From positions 914,255-978,254 of the forward strand of contig NZ_LR733817.1 in assembly GCF_902506165.1 (NCBI RefSeq): DNA of 64,000 nucleotides. The letters run 5' to 3'. Positions 53,528-62,088 of this stretch are shown here, piece after piece; position 1 is the first letter of the stretch, and each line of letters opens with the position of its first letter. The notes beneath the pieces are model-generated. The model searched no databases and was not told the DNA's origin. It saw only the letters and a program-made list of their open reading frames with translations. The DNA is from Bosea sp. 29B (GTDB lineage: Bacteria > Pseudomonadota > Alphaproteobacteria > Rhizobiales > Beijerinckiaceae). Position numbers and translations under genes: made by a program.

Positions 53528-54645
53528 TCCCAGCTCAGCGCGCCGCCATTCTGATATTCAATGACGCGGGTCTCGAAGAAGTTCTTCTCCTTCTTCAGGT
53601 CCATCGCCTCGCTCATCCAGGGGAACGGGTTCTCGGTCTCGGCGAAGACGGGAGTGAGCCCGAGCTGGCCGCAGCGGCGGTTGGCGATGAAGTGCATGTA
53701 CTGCTCGCAGAGCGCCGCATTGAGGCCGAGGAAACCTCTCGGCATCGTATCCCGGCCATAGGCGGCTTCGAGCTCGGCCGCATCGCGGATCATGCCGCGG
53801 ACCTCGTCCTGGAAGGCCTTGGTCCAGAGATGCGGGTTCTCGATCTTGATCTGGTTGATCACGTCGATGCCGAAGTTCAGGTGGATGCTCTCGTCGCGCA
53901 GGATGTACTGGTACTGCTCGGCGATCCCCACCATCTTGTTGCGCCGGCCGAGCGAGAGGATCTGCGCGAAACCGGTGTAGAACCACATGCCCTCGAAGAT
54001 CACGTAGAAGGTGATCAGGTCGCGCAGCAGCGCCTGGTCGTTGTCGGGCGTCCCGGTCTGGAAGTCGGGGTCCTCGATGTTCTGCGTGTGCTTCAGCGCC
54101 CAGGCCGCCTTGTCGGTGATCGAGGGCACCTCACGATACATGTTGAACAGCTCGCCCTCGTCGAGACCGAGGCTCTCGACGATGTACTGGAAGGTGTGGG
54201 TATGGATCGCCTCCTCGAAGGCCTGTCGCAGCAGATACTGCCGGCATTCCGGGTTGGTGAGATGACGGTAGATCGCCAGCACGATGTTGTTGGCGACGAG
54301 GCTCTCGGACGCGGCGAAGAAGCCGAGATTGCGCTTGAGCATGCGCCGCTCGTCCTCGGTCAGCCCGTCCTTCGACTTCCACAGCGCGATATCGGCCTGC
54401 ATCGAGACCTCGGTCGGCATCCAGTGGTTGTTGCAGCCGGCAAGGTATTTCTCCCAGGCCCATTTATACTTCAGGGGCAAGAGCTGGTTCACGTCGGCAC
54501 GGCAGTTGATCATCCGCTTCTCGTCGACGCTGACGCGCCCGCCACTGCGGTCTATCTCGCCAAGGCCGGTGGCTTCGGGAGCGGGGGCGGTCAGGATGGC
54601 GGGGTTGGCGGCGGGCACCGGCTTGGTGTCGGACCAGTCGAGCAT
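53524..54645 (-). CDS. nrdB: Ribonucleotide reductase class I beta subunit, Phe-containing (class Ic-like)
   Basis: This is a 373-residue ferritin-like R2 protein. Metal ligands are visible as Glu114 (ASES), Glu145 and His148 (EEAIHTHTF), Glu218 (FEGMWFY), Glu252 and His255 (DESIH). The residue aligned with the E. coli radical Tyr122 is Phe152, and the first ligand is Glu rather than Asp. Both are features of the Chlamydia-type class Ic R2, which uses a Mn/Fe cofactor instead of a tyrosyl radical. It supplies the oxidant to NrdA. ATG 54645 is preferred over upstream in-frame codons because homology starts here. Confidence 0.9.
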   Translation of the reverse strand: MLDWSDTKPVPAANPAILTAPAPEATGLGEIDRSGGRVSVDEKRMINCRADVNQLLPLKYKWAWEKYLAGCNNHWMPTEVSMQADIALWKSKDGLTEDERRMLKRNLGFFAASESLVANNIVLAIYRHLTNPECRQYLLRQAFEEAIHTHTFQYIVESLGLDEGELFNMYREVPSITDKAAWALKHTQNIEDPDFQTGTPDNDQALLRDLITFYVIFEGMWFYTGFAQILSLGRRNKMVGIAEQYQYILRDESIHLNFGIDVINQIKIENPHLWTKAFQDEVRGMIRDAAELEAAYGRDTMPRGFLGLNAALCEQYMHFIANRRCGQLGLTPVFAETENPFPWMSEAMDLKKEKNFFETRVIEYQNGGALSWE

Positions 54646-54801
54646 GTGATGTTCCGTTCTGAAATTGAAGGGCGTCATGCTCGGGCCTGACCCGAGCATC
54701 TCTCGCCAAAGGAGGTGCCAACGTCTCGTCTTGCCGGAGATTCTCGGGTCTGCGCTTCGCTTCACCCAAGAATGACGTGGGAGGTGGAATGACGGCGGTT
54801 G

Positions 54802-57717
54802 TTACTGGCAGGCTTCGCAGGTCGGATCGTCGATCGAGCAGGCGTTAGGCACGGCCATGCCGTTCTCGAGCGGGATATCGACGATGATCGGAGCGGCCGT
54901 CTTGGCAGCCACCGGCACCGTCGCCGAGACAGCGTTGAGCTTGCCGTCGGTGCCCTTGAGCGTCGATTTCTCGACATGGGTCGCCGAGAGCGCGCGCAGG
55001 TAATAGGTCGTCTTCAGACCGAGTCGCCAGGCCAGCCGATAGGCCTCGTCGAGCTTCCGGCCGGAGGGCTGCGCCATGTAGAGGTTGAGCGACTGGCCCT
55101 GATCGATCCATTTCTGCCGGCGCGCGGCGGCGCGGATAAGCCACTCGGTCGGGATCTCGAACGAGGTCGCATAGAGTGCCTTGAGATCGGCAGGCACGCG
55201 GTCGATCTGGCTGACCTTGCCGTCATAATATTTCAGGTCCGAGACCATCACCTCGTCCCAGAGTTCGCGCGCCTTCAGGTCGTGGACCAGTCCGGCGTTC
55301 ACCACGGTGAAGTCGCCCGACATGTTCGCCTTGACGTAGAGCTGGCTATAGGACGGCTCGATCGACTGCGAGACGCCGACGATGTTCGAGATCGTCGCAG
55401 TCGGCGCGATCGCCATCGTGTTCGAGTTGCGCATGCCGGTGGTCTTCACCCGCTGGCGCAGGCTCTCCCAATCCAGCGTCGAGGAACGATCAAGCTCGAC
55501 ATCGCCGTCGCGGGCATCCGAGAGAATGTCGAGCGAGTCGATCGGCAGGATGCCCTTCGACCAGAGCGAGCCCTCGAAGCTCGGATAGCGGCCGCGCTCG
55601 GCGGCGAGGTCGACCGAGGCCGAGATCGCGTGGAAGCTGATCGCCTCCATCGAGGTATCGGCGAAGGCGACCGCGTCCTCGGACGCAGCCGGCAGGCGCA
55701 GCGTCTGCAGCGCGTCCTGGAAGCCCATGAGGCCGAGGCCGACCGGGCGGTGGCGCAGGTTCGAGCGGCGCGCCTCGGGGATCGTGTAGAAATTGATGTC
55801 GACGACATTGTCGAGCATCCGCATCGCAGTCGTCACCGTGCGCTTAAGCCGCGCCTGGTCGAGCCCCTCCCCGCTGACATGCGCCGCCAGGTTGACCGAG
55901 CCGAGATTGCAGACCGCGACCTCGTCGGCCGAGGTGTTGAGCGTGATCTCGGTGCAGAGGTTCGAGGAGTGCACCACGCCGGCATGCTGCTGCGGCGAGC
56001 GCAGATTGCAGGCGTCCTTGAAGGTGATCCAGGGATGGCCGGTCTCGAACAGCATGGTCAGCATGCGCCGCCAGAGATCGACCGCCTTCACCCGCTTGAA
56101 GACCTTGATCTGGCCGGCGGCGGCCTTCGCCTCATAGGCCTCGTAGGCGGCCTTGAACGGCTTGCCATAGAGGTCATGCAGGTCGGGAACCTCGTCCGGC
56201 GAGAACAGCGTCCAGTCGGCGCCAGCCTCGACGCGTTGCATGAACAGGTCGGGAATCCAGTTCGCCGTGTTCATGTCGTGGGTACGGCGGCGGTCGTCCC
56301 CGGTGTTCTTGCGGAGGTCGAGGAACTCCTCGATGTCGACATGCCAGGTCTCGAGATAGGCGCAGACCGCGCCCTTGCGCTTGCCGCCCTGGTTGACCGC
56401 GATGGCGGTGTCGTTGGCGACCTTCAGGAACGGCACGACGCCCTGGCTCTCGCCATTCGTGCCCTTGATATGGGCGCCGAGGCCGCGCACCGGCGTCCAG
56501 TCATTGCCGAGACCGCCGGAATATTTGGCGAGCAGCGCATTGTCCTTCACCGCCTTGAAGATGCCGTCGAGATCGTCGGCGACCGTGGTCAGGAAGCAGG
56601 AGGAGAGTTGCGGCCGCAGCGTGCCCGAATTGAACAGGGTCGGGGTCGAGGCCATGAAGTCGAAGGAGGAGAGCAGACCGTAGAACTCGATCGCCCGTGC
56701 CTCGCGGTCGATCTCGCGCAGGCTGAGGCCCATGGCGACGCGCATGAAGAAGGCCTGCGGCAGCTCGAAGCGGTTGCCGCGGACATGCAGGAAATAGCGG
56801 TCGTAGAGCGTCTGGAAGCCGAGATAGTCGAACTGCAGGTCGCGCTCCGGCTTCAGCGCGGCGGCGATGCGGGCGATGTCGAAGCGGCCGAGCTCGGGGT
56901 CGATCAGCTCGTTCTCGATGCCGGTCTTGAGATAGGCCTCGAAATACTCGCCATAGCGGCCGGCCATCTCGGCCTGCGTCGCCTGTTCGGCATGGCCATG
57001 GACGAAGCTCAGCGCCTCGCGACGCAGCTTGTCGAGCAGCAGCCTCGCCGAGACCTTGGCGTAGTTCGGCTCGCTCTCGATCAGCGTGCGGGCGGCGAGG
57101 ATCGGCGCCAGCGCCAGCTCGTCGAGCGAGATGCCGTCATAGAGATTGCGGCGCACCTCGGCGAGCACCGGCTCGGGAGAAACGCCGTCGAGATCGGCGC
57201 AAGCCTCGCGTACGACTTTGTCGAGGCGGGCGGCATCGAGTGGAACGAGCGTCCCGTCGGCGAGCTTCATCTGCAGGGAGGGAGCCGCGGCGGCGGCGGG
57301 CTTTGCATCGACCGCCTTAGCGCGCTCACGCGCCCGCTCGGCCCGGTAGAGCACATAGGCGCGGGCGACCTTGTGGTGTTCGCCGCGCATCAGCGCGAGT
57401 TCGACCTGGTCCTGCACGTCCTCGATATGGAAGGTACGGCCGGTGGCGGCGCGGCGAGTCAGTCCGGCAACGACCTGCTCGGTCAATTCGGCGACGACAT
57501 CATGGATGCGGCGCGAGGCGGCGGCGCTGGAACCCTCGACGGCAAGGAAGGCCTTGGTGAGCGCGACCGCGATCTTGGAGGGATCGAACGGCGTCACCGC
57601 GCCGTTGCGTCTAATGAGCTGGTAGCCCGGCTCGGACGAAGTCGCCGAAGGCGACACGGACGCCCGGCTCGCGTTTGGAACGGCAGCAGGTCGCTCGATT
57701 TCAAGAGAAAGAGACAT
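54802..57717 (-). CDS. nrdA: Ribonucleotide reductase class I alpha subunit
   Basis: This 971-residue large subunit reduces ribonucleoside diphosphates. The N-terminus has one clear ATP-cone (QLIRRNGAVTPFDPSKI, about residues 33-49, to about 125) and probably a second (LADGTLVPLDAARLDKVV). The catalytic barrel has SNLCTEITLN, NTMAIAPTATISNIVG and a C-terminal CEACQ with the redox Cys pair. Two ATP-cones suit class Ic partners. ATG 57717 is favoured over ATG 57723 by spacing from GGGG. It is led by cobalamin riboswitch 2 and an NrdR-like box. Confidence 0.92.
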   Translation of the reverse strand: MSLSLEIERPAAVPNASRASVSPSATSSEPGYQLIRRNGAVTPFDPSKIAVALTKAFLAVEGSSAAASRRIHDVVAELTEQVVAGLTRRAATGRTFHIEDVQDQVELALMRGEHHKVARAYVLYRAERARERAKAVDAKPAAAAAPSLQMKLADGTLVPLDAARLDKVVREACADLDGVSPEPVLAEVRRNLYDGISLDELALAPILAARTLIESEPNYAKVSARLLLDKLRREALSFVHGHAEQATQAEMAGRYGEYFEAYLKTGIENELIDPELGRFDIARIAAALKPERDLQFDYLGFQTLYDRYFLHVRGNRFELPQAFFMRVAMGLSLREIDREARAIEFYGLLSSFDFMASTPTLFNSGTLRPQLSSCFLTTVADDLDGIFKAVKDNALLAKYSGGLGNDWTPVRGLGAHIKGTNGESQGVVPFLKVANDTAIAVNQGGKRKGAVCAYLETWHVDIEEFLDLRKNTGDDRRRTHDMNTANWIPDLFMQRVEAGADWTLFSPDEVPDLHDLYGKPFKAAYEAYEAKAAAGQIKVFKRVKAVDLWRRMLTMLFETGHPWITFKDACNLRSPQQHAGVVHSSNLCTEITLNTSADEVAVCNLGSVNLAAHVSGEGLDQARLKRTVTTAMRMLDNVVDINFYTIPEARRSNLRHRPVGLGLMGFQDALQTLRLPAASEDAVAFADTSMEAISFHAISASVDLAAERGRYPSFEGSLWSKGILPIDSLDILSDARDGDVELDRSSTLDWESLRQRVKTTGMRNSNTMAIAPTATISNIVGVSQSIEPSYSQLYVKANMSGDFTVVNAGLVHDLKARELWDEVMVSDLKYYDGKVSQIDRVPADLKALYATSFEIPTEWLIRAAARRQKWIDQGQSLNLYMAQPSGRKLDEAYRLAWRLGLKTTYYLRALSATHVEKSTLKGTDGKLNAVSATVPVAAKTAAPIIVDIPLENGMAVPNACSIDDPTCEACQ

Positions 57718-57726
57718 CGGCATCAA

Positions 57727-57741
57727 CCCCAAGATGTTGGG
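57727..57741 (-). promoter_or_regulatory. RBS-sequestering hairpin before nrdA
   Basis: On the minus strand CCCAA, CATC, TTGGG forms a stem-loop that includes the GGGG ribosome site of nrdA. The metE leader has the equivalent hairpin at 58475-58490. It probably is the translation-control end of the riboswitch. Confidence 0.55.
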
Positions 57742-57845
57742 AGCAAAGGCCGAGCGGTTGCGTCGAGAAGGCGCGCGGCAACCCAAAGCCGCGACCTGCC
57801 AAGCGCACCACCGGGACACCCCGCCCGTGGACGTAAACTAGGGTC

Positions 57846-58012
57846 GCGGCAGGTCTCCTGGCTCACGGATCGCCGCTCGTGTCCGTCTTCCCAAGGCCTT
57901 GCGGCCTCAGTGACTTACATGGACGCGAACTCACCGCTGACAGTTGCGGGGGCAGCGCCGGTCTCTCACCGGCTTCCCTCTTAGCTCTCGATCTTGCGAA
58001 TCGAGAGACCAT
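57846..58012 (-). ncRNA. Cobalamin riboswitch 2 (controls nrdAB operon)
   Basis: On the minus strand: GAGCTAAGAGGGAAGCCGGTG, GCCCCCGCAACTGTCAGCGG, TCACTGAGGCC, GGGAAGACGG, and GAGCCAGGAGACCTGCCGCG. The aptamer is complete. It is followed by the block CGGGCGGGGTGTCCCGG shared with riboswitch 3. B12 binding should shut down this B12-independent RNR. Confidence 0.93.
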
Positions 58013-58015
58013 CGA

Positions 58016-58052
58016 CCACTAGATTTAGTGTCACTGGCCCATGCTCTGTCAA
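58016..58052 (-). promoter_or_regulatory. nrdA promoter with NrdR-like box
   Basis: On the minus strand TTGACA (58052-58047) is followed after 19 bases by TAAATC (58027-58022). The -10 lies within ACACTAAATCTAGTGG (58031-58016), whose CACTA/TAGTG symmetry fits the NrdR box (ACACwATATwGTGT-like). NrdR represses RNR genes when dATP is high. Only one box is visible, where pairs are usual. Confidence 0.6.
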
Positions 58053-58136
58053 CTGGTCGTGCATGCTTCCAAGTCGAGATGTGGAAAGCGGGGACAGCTC
58101 GGCGCCCGCTCCCTGATAGCTTCTAAATATGGAGAC

Positions 58137-58152
58137 ATAAAGATGTCTTTAT
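58137..58152. promoter_or_regulatory. Palindrome upstream of the metE riboswitch (SahR/ArsR-type operator?)
   Basis: ATAAAGA-TG-TCTTTAT is a perfect inverted repeat about 45 bases before the aptamer. It resembles motifs I associate with SahR-type ArsR regulators of methionine-cycle genes in alphaproteobacteria. The match is from memory. Confidence 0.5.
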
Positions 58153-58194
58153 ATCGTCTATTGACGGCCGGTGAAGGACGGGCCATCATCAGGC

Positions 58195-58372
58195 GTCGAG
58201 GTTCTCTGGTGTGGCTTGCTGCATCGGAGCTAAGAGGGAAGCCGGTGTGATGCCGGCGCTGCCCCCGCAACTGTAAGCGGCGAGCTTGCTGCCCACCCAT
58301 GTCACTGAGGCTTCCGGCCTTGGGAAGACGGGCACAAGCGACGACCCGTGAGCCAGGAGACCTGCCGCGACA
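58195..58372 (+). ncRNA. Cobalamin riboswitch 3 (controls metE)
   Basis: The plus strand reads GAGCTAAGAGGGAAGCCGGTG, GCCCCCGCAACTGTAAGCGG, GTCACTGAGG, GGGAAGACGGG and GAGCCAGGAGACCTGCCGCG. The complete aptamer is an inverted near-copy of riboswitch 2, including the following GGGCGGGGTGTCCCGG. With B12 present, metE is not needed because a B12-dependent MetH can work. Confidence 0.94.
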
Positions 58373-58474
58373 CCATGAACGTCCTCGGGCGGGGTGTCCC
58401 GGTGGTGCGCTTGGCGGCACCGCCCGGATTCCATCTCCGGCCGGTCATCGTCCCGCGTCCGCTCTGGCCTTTGC

Positions 58475-58490
58475 CCCCAACTTGTTGGGG
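58475..58490 (+). promoter_or_regulatory. RBS-sequestering hairpin before metE
   Basis: CCCCAAC (58475-58481) and GTTGGGG (58484-58490) pair, burying the GGGG ribosome site nine bases before ATG 58499. It is the counterpart of the hairpin in the nrdA leader. Confidence 0.6.
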
Positions 58491-58498
58491 TTAAGCCT

Positions 58499-60844
58499 AT
58501 GTCTCAATCAGTCTCCGTTGCCACTCTCGGCACGCCGCGGATCGGCCCGCGCCGTGAACTCAAGACCGCGCTCGAAAGCTTCTGGGCCGGAAAGTCCGAC
58601 GAGAAGTCGCTCCTCGAAGCTGCCCGGGCCTTACGTGCCGCCAACTGGGCGCGTCAGAAGGCGCAAGGGATCACGGTGATCCCGTCGAACGACTTCTCCT
58701 TCTATGACCAGGTGCTTGACACCAGCGTCATGGTCGGGGCGATCCCTGCAATCTATGGCTGGAAGGGTGGCGCCGTATCGCTGGCAACCTACTTCGCCAT
58801 GGCGCGTGGCTCGCAGGGCGGCGACGAGGAAGCTTCCTGCGGCCACGCCCATCACAGGCATGGTCGCTCCCACGGCGCTCCCGCTCAGGAGATGACCAAG
58901 TGGTTCGACACCAATTATCACTACATGGTGCCGGAGTTCGCGGCCGGGCAGCGCTTCGAGCTCGCCTCGCTGAAGCCAGTCGAGGAATATCGCGAGGCCA
59001 AGGCACTCGGCTATGAGACCCGGCCGGTACTGCTCGGCCCGGTCACCTTCCTCAAGCTCGGCAAGGCCAAGGATCCGGCCTTCGATCCACTCTCGCTGCT
59101 CGGCGAACTGCTGCCGGTCTATGTCGACGTCCTGCGCCGGCTCTCGGCCAATGGCGCCAACTGGGTGCAGATCGACGAGCCCTGCCTGGTGCTCGATCTC
59201 GATGAGAACGCCCGCGAAGCGCTGCGGCGCACCTATGCGACGATCGCCCACGCCCTGCCGAAGCTCAAGGTGATGCTGACAACCTATTTCGGCGCGCTCG
59301 GTGACAATCTCGACACCGCCGTCTCCCTGCCGATCGCGGGCCTGCATCTCGATCTCGTCCGCGCTCCCGAGCAACTGGAACCGGTTCTCGCCAAGGCTCC
59401 GCGCGGTCTTGTACTCTCGCTCGGCGTGGTCGACGGCCGCAATATCTGGCGCACGGACCTTGAGAAGGTGCTGGCACGGATCGAGCCGGTGATCGCGAGG
59501 CGCGGCACCGACCATGTCCAGGTCGCGCCGTCCTGCTCGCTGCTGCACAGCCCGATCGACCTCGAGCTCGAGACCAATCTCGACCCGGACGTGAAGAGTT
59601 GGCTCGCATTCTCCGTGCAGAAAATGGAGGAGCTCGCGACGCTTGGTCAGGCGCTCGGTCTTGGGCGCGACAGCGTCAAGGATAAGCTCGCCTCGTCGTC
59701 TGCGGCGGCCGCGGCCCGCAAGGCCTCGCCGAAGGTCAATGACAAGTCTGTCGCCGAGCGTATGGCAGCCATCAACGAGGCCTTCGGGCGCCGGGAAAGC
59801 CCGTTTGCCAAGCGCGCGAAGCTGCAGCGCGCCCGCTTCAATCTGCCGCCCTTCCCGACCACGACGATCGGCTCCTTCCCGCAGACGCCCGAGGTCCGCA
59901 AGGCTCGCACCGCCCATGACAAGGGCCAGCTCGGCCATGCCGAATACGAGCAGTTCCTGCGCGAGGAGATGGCACGGACTGTGCGCTGGCAGGAGGAGAT
60001 CGGCCTCGATGTGCTCGTCCATGGCGAGTTCGAGCGCAACGACATGGTGCAGTATTTCGGCGAGCAGCTCGCCGGCTTCGCCTTCACCCGCCATGGCTGG
60101 GTGCAGAGCTATGGCTCGCGCTGCGTGCGCCCGCCGATCCTCTATGGCGACGTCTCGCGGCCGAAGCCGATGACGGTCGAATGGTGGCGCTATGCGCAGT
60201 CGCTGACCAAGAAGCCGATGAAGGCGATGCTGACCGGCCCCGTCACCATCCTGAACTGGTCCTTCGTCCGCGACGACATCCCGCGGCGAGACGCGTCGAA
60301 GCAGATCGCGCTGGCGATCCGCGACGAGGTGCTCGACCTGGAGAAGGCCGGTGCGGCGATGATCCAGATCGACGAGGCGGCGCTGCGCGAGGGCCTGCCG
60401 CTGCGCCATGGCGACTGGAAGCACTATCTCGACTGGGCCGTGGAGAGCTTCCGCATTTGCGCCTCCGGTGTCGCCGACGAGACGCAGGTCCACACCCATA
60501 TGTGCTATTCGGAGTTCAACCAGATCATCGACGCGATCGCGGCGATGGACGCCGACGTCATCTCGATCGAGACGTCACGCTCGAAGATGGAGCTGCTGGA
60601 GGCCTTCCGCAGCTACCAGTACCCGAACGAGATCGGCCCCGGCGTCTACGACATCCACTCGCCGCGCGTACCCGAGGTCGCCGAGATGAAGGAGCTGCTT
60701 CACCTTGCGCGCCAGCGCCTCAGCGACGATCAGCTCTGGATCAATCCGGACTGCGGTCTGAAGACCCGTAAATGGGAAGAGGTCAGGCCGGCGCTGATCA
60801 ACATGGTCGAAGCAGCCCGGGCACTTCGCTTGGCGCGATACTGA
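58499..60844 (+). CDS. metE: Cobalamin-independent methionine synthase MetE
   Basis: The 781-residue zinc enzyme transfers a methyl group from methyl-tetrahydropteroyltri-glutamate to homocysteine. The N-terminal barrel (ELKTALESFWAGK; KWFDTNYHYMVPEF) and the C-terminal catalytic barrel (FPTTTIGSFPQT near residue 455, DVLVHGEFERNDMVQYFGE, then HMCYSE with zinc His/Cys, and WINPDCGLKTRKW with the last Cys) are intact. An insert rich in His, GHAHHRHGRSHG (about residues 116-127), is unusual and could bind metal. Riboswitch 3 controls it. Confidence 0.96.
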   Translation: MSQSVSVATLGTPRIGPRRELKTALESFWAGKSDEKSLLEAARALRAANWARQKAQGITVIPSNDFSFYDQVLDTSVMVGAIPAIYGWKGGAVSLATYFAMARGSQGGDEEASCGHAHHRHGRSHGAPAQEMTKWFDTNYHYMVPEFAAGQRFELASLKPVEEYREAKALGYETRPVLLGPVTFLKLGKAKDPAFDPLSLLGELLPVYVDVLRRLSANGANWVQIDEPCLVLDLDENAREALRRTYATIAHALPKLKVMLTTYFGALGDNLDTAVSLPIAGLHLDLVRAPEQLEPVLAKAPRGLVLSLGVVDGRNIWRTDLEKVLARIEPVIARRGTDHVQVAPSCSLLHSPIDLELETNLDPDVKSWLAFSVQKMEELATLGQALGLGRDSVKDKLASSSAAAAARKASPKVNDKSVAERMAAINEAFGRRESPFAKRAKLQRARFNLPPFPTTTIGSFPQTPEVRKARTAHDKGQLGHAEYEQFLREEMARTVRWQEEIGLDVLVHGEFERNDMVQYFGEQLAGFAFTRHGWVQSYGSRCVRPPILYGDVSRPKPMTVEWWRYAQSLTKKPMKAMLTGPVTILNWSFVRDDIPRRDASKQIALAIRDEVLDLEKAGAAMIQIDEAALREGLPLRHGDWKHYLDWAVESFRICASGVADETQVHTHMCYSEFNQIIDAIAAMDADVISIETSRSKMELLEAFRSYQYPNEIGPGVYDIHSPRVPEVAEMKELLHLARQRLSDDQLWINPDCGLKTRKWEEVRPALINMVEAARALRLARY

Positions 60845-60850
60845 AAAGAT

Positions 60851-60880
60851 TGCGGCAGCCTTTCTGGGCTGCCGCATTTT
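60851..60880 (+). terminator. Rho-independent terminator of metE
   Basis: A perfect 10-base stem, TGCGGCAGCC (60851-60860) and GGCTGCCGCA (60867-60876), with a six-base loop and a T run, starts seven bases after the metE stop. Confidence 0.92.
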
Positions 60881-60934
60881 CTGAGATGGCAACAGGCCGC
60901 CGCCAACTACGGATGCGCAGCACACGCCGCTGGA

Positions 60935-61168
60935 TTACTTGCGGTTTACCAGCGCCCTACTTTTCTCGATGACCTCCACAATCTCCCGCAGTTTCACATA
61001 TTTTCGACTGCTCAGAAGAAAATAGGCAGGAAGACCGCCATGAGCGGTAGCACGCTGTATCTTGAAATAAGATAGGCCAAATATATCCGACGATTTCTCA
61101 TAGAGAATAAACTTCTTTGTACACTGAAATTCAACAATATTTCTCATCGTGAGCGCTTTAACTTCCAA
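60935..61168 (-). CDS. AlpA-like DNA-binding protein, diverged copy
   Basis: The 77-residue frame contains LSYFKIQRATAHGGLPAYFLLSSRKYVKLREI, about half identical to the AlpA-like protein at 16757 (LPYFKIQRAAARG, YVKLRDI). The N-terminal Y-x-QAADALG helix is altered (ILYEKSSDIFG). The region is AT-rich compared with its surroundings. It may still be a gene or a decaying remnant of an integrated element. Confidence 0.5.
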   Translation of the reverse strand: MEVKALTMRNIVEFQCTKKFILYEKSSDIFGLSYFKIQRATAHGGLPAYFLLSSRKYVKLREIVEVIEKSRALVNRK

Positions 61169-61395
61169 CTAAAGAAAAGCACGCAGACCTAAGCACAACA
61201 ATTTCGGAAATAGCGATCCCGATCGAGTGCCGGATTACACGCGGGTTGCAGGTTCGTCAGTGTCGATCCATTCACAATATGCAACCATGGTCTCGCAGGT
61301 TACGTCAGGTGCAATTTCACCGCACGCAACAGAGCATCACCGAAGTGAATTGGATGAAAACAGCAGTACTAACCAGGTACGATGAACGATCTCTT

Positions 61396-61438
61396 GCCAA
61401 TTTTGGGATCAATGGTTCGAATCCATTCGCCCAATCCA
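61396..61438 (+). pseudogene. Decayed tRNA 3'-end fragment, copy 2
   Basis: AATGG, TTCGAAT, CCATT form a T-arm followed by CGCCCAATCCA. It aligns with the fragment at 36032-36074; the stem bases differ but still pair. As there, no other tRNA arms precede it. The 61169-61395 stretch resembles 35868-36030 only in patches and holds nothing else I can name. Confidence 0.6.
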
Positions 61439-61467
61439 AGCAATCACAAGACTTGGGAGGCACGTAA

Positions 61468-61490
61468 GCGTCGTATCTTCCGGCGCTTTT
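61468..61490 (+). terminator. Terminator after tRNA fragment, copy 2
   Basis: GCGTCG (61468-61473) and CGGCGC (61481-61486) pair with a seven-base loop, followed by TTTTTGCTTTTT. It is the weaker counterpart of the terminator at 36104. Confidence 0.6.
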
Positions 61491-61612
61491 TGCTTTTTGA
61501 GCTTGAGCATTTTGAGAGCCTTGCCGAAAGGCCTCGAAAGCCCGTGGTTACCTCGCGGTTACAAGTACGATCCGGAGCCGCATAGGGCCTCTTGGCTCGC
61601 TTCCGCTAACGG

Positions 61613-61911
61613 TCACTGTTTGAAGTAATTGTCCCGATGCCACCGCAGGAAATGCGGATGCGGGCGGTCGTGGGCCCGCAGTGGCGGTAGTGCTCGACCC
61701 GTCTTGTTAATGAAGCTGCATAGCCCATCCGCATCATTGGCCTGCCGGGAGATCAAGATGTCGAGGTCGTCGGACAGGCCGATCGAACCGCGATCGAACA
61801 TCCAGTGAGCGGTGCCCAACAAGGCGATGCCGTTGTTGACGATGTCGGGCCCATTCGCTTCGACGGAACGAATGTGAGCCGCGGCGACCTCGGTCCGGCC
61901 GCCGCCGCCTA
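61613..61911 (-). pseudogene. Truncated HNH endonuclease gene
   Basis: The last about 95 codons match the HNH gene at 36249 (EVAAAHIRSVE, GPDIVNNGIALLGTAHWMFDRG, HPHFLRWHRDNYFKQ). The first about 205 codons are missing; at about 61911 the sequence switches to the remnant of another gene. Confidence 0.8.
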
Positions 61912-62045
61912 GTTCCCAGCATGCGCAGCATGGCAGTGGCGGCATAGCTGCGGCAGCACGAAGGCTGGCAGAAGCGGGCCGGTCAAGCCTCTTGAAGGTC
62001 CGGGCGGTCTGGTACGACGCAGATGGATCGACCTCCGGGAAACTG
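61912..62045 (-). pseudogene. 3'-end remnant of the HTH/coiled-coil gene
   Basis: The stretch is similar base by base to the end of the gene at 17986 and its 3' flank (17907-18045). In one frame it still ends PDLQEA-stop against PDLEEA-stop of the intact gene. Small insertions break the frame upstream. Confidence 0.7.
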
Positions 62046-62088
62046 TACCTGGCGCGGGAGAAAGGCGATGTTTGTATCTATGACAGCC

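Noticed and set aside
54799..57984. A frame of more than 1,000 codons on the plus strand opposite nrdA
   Set aside because: Its sequence is low-complexity (Arg, Leu, Glu, Ala rich) with no domain, as expected for the opposite strand of a high-GC gene; nrdA on the minus strand has all family motifs.
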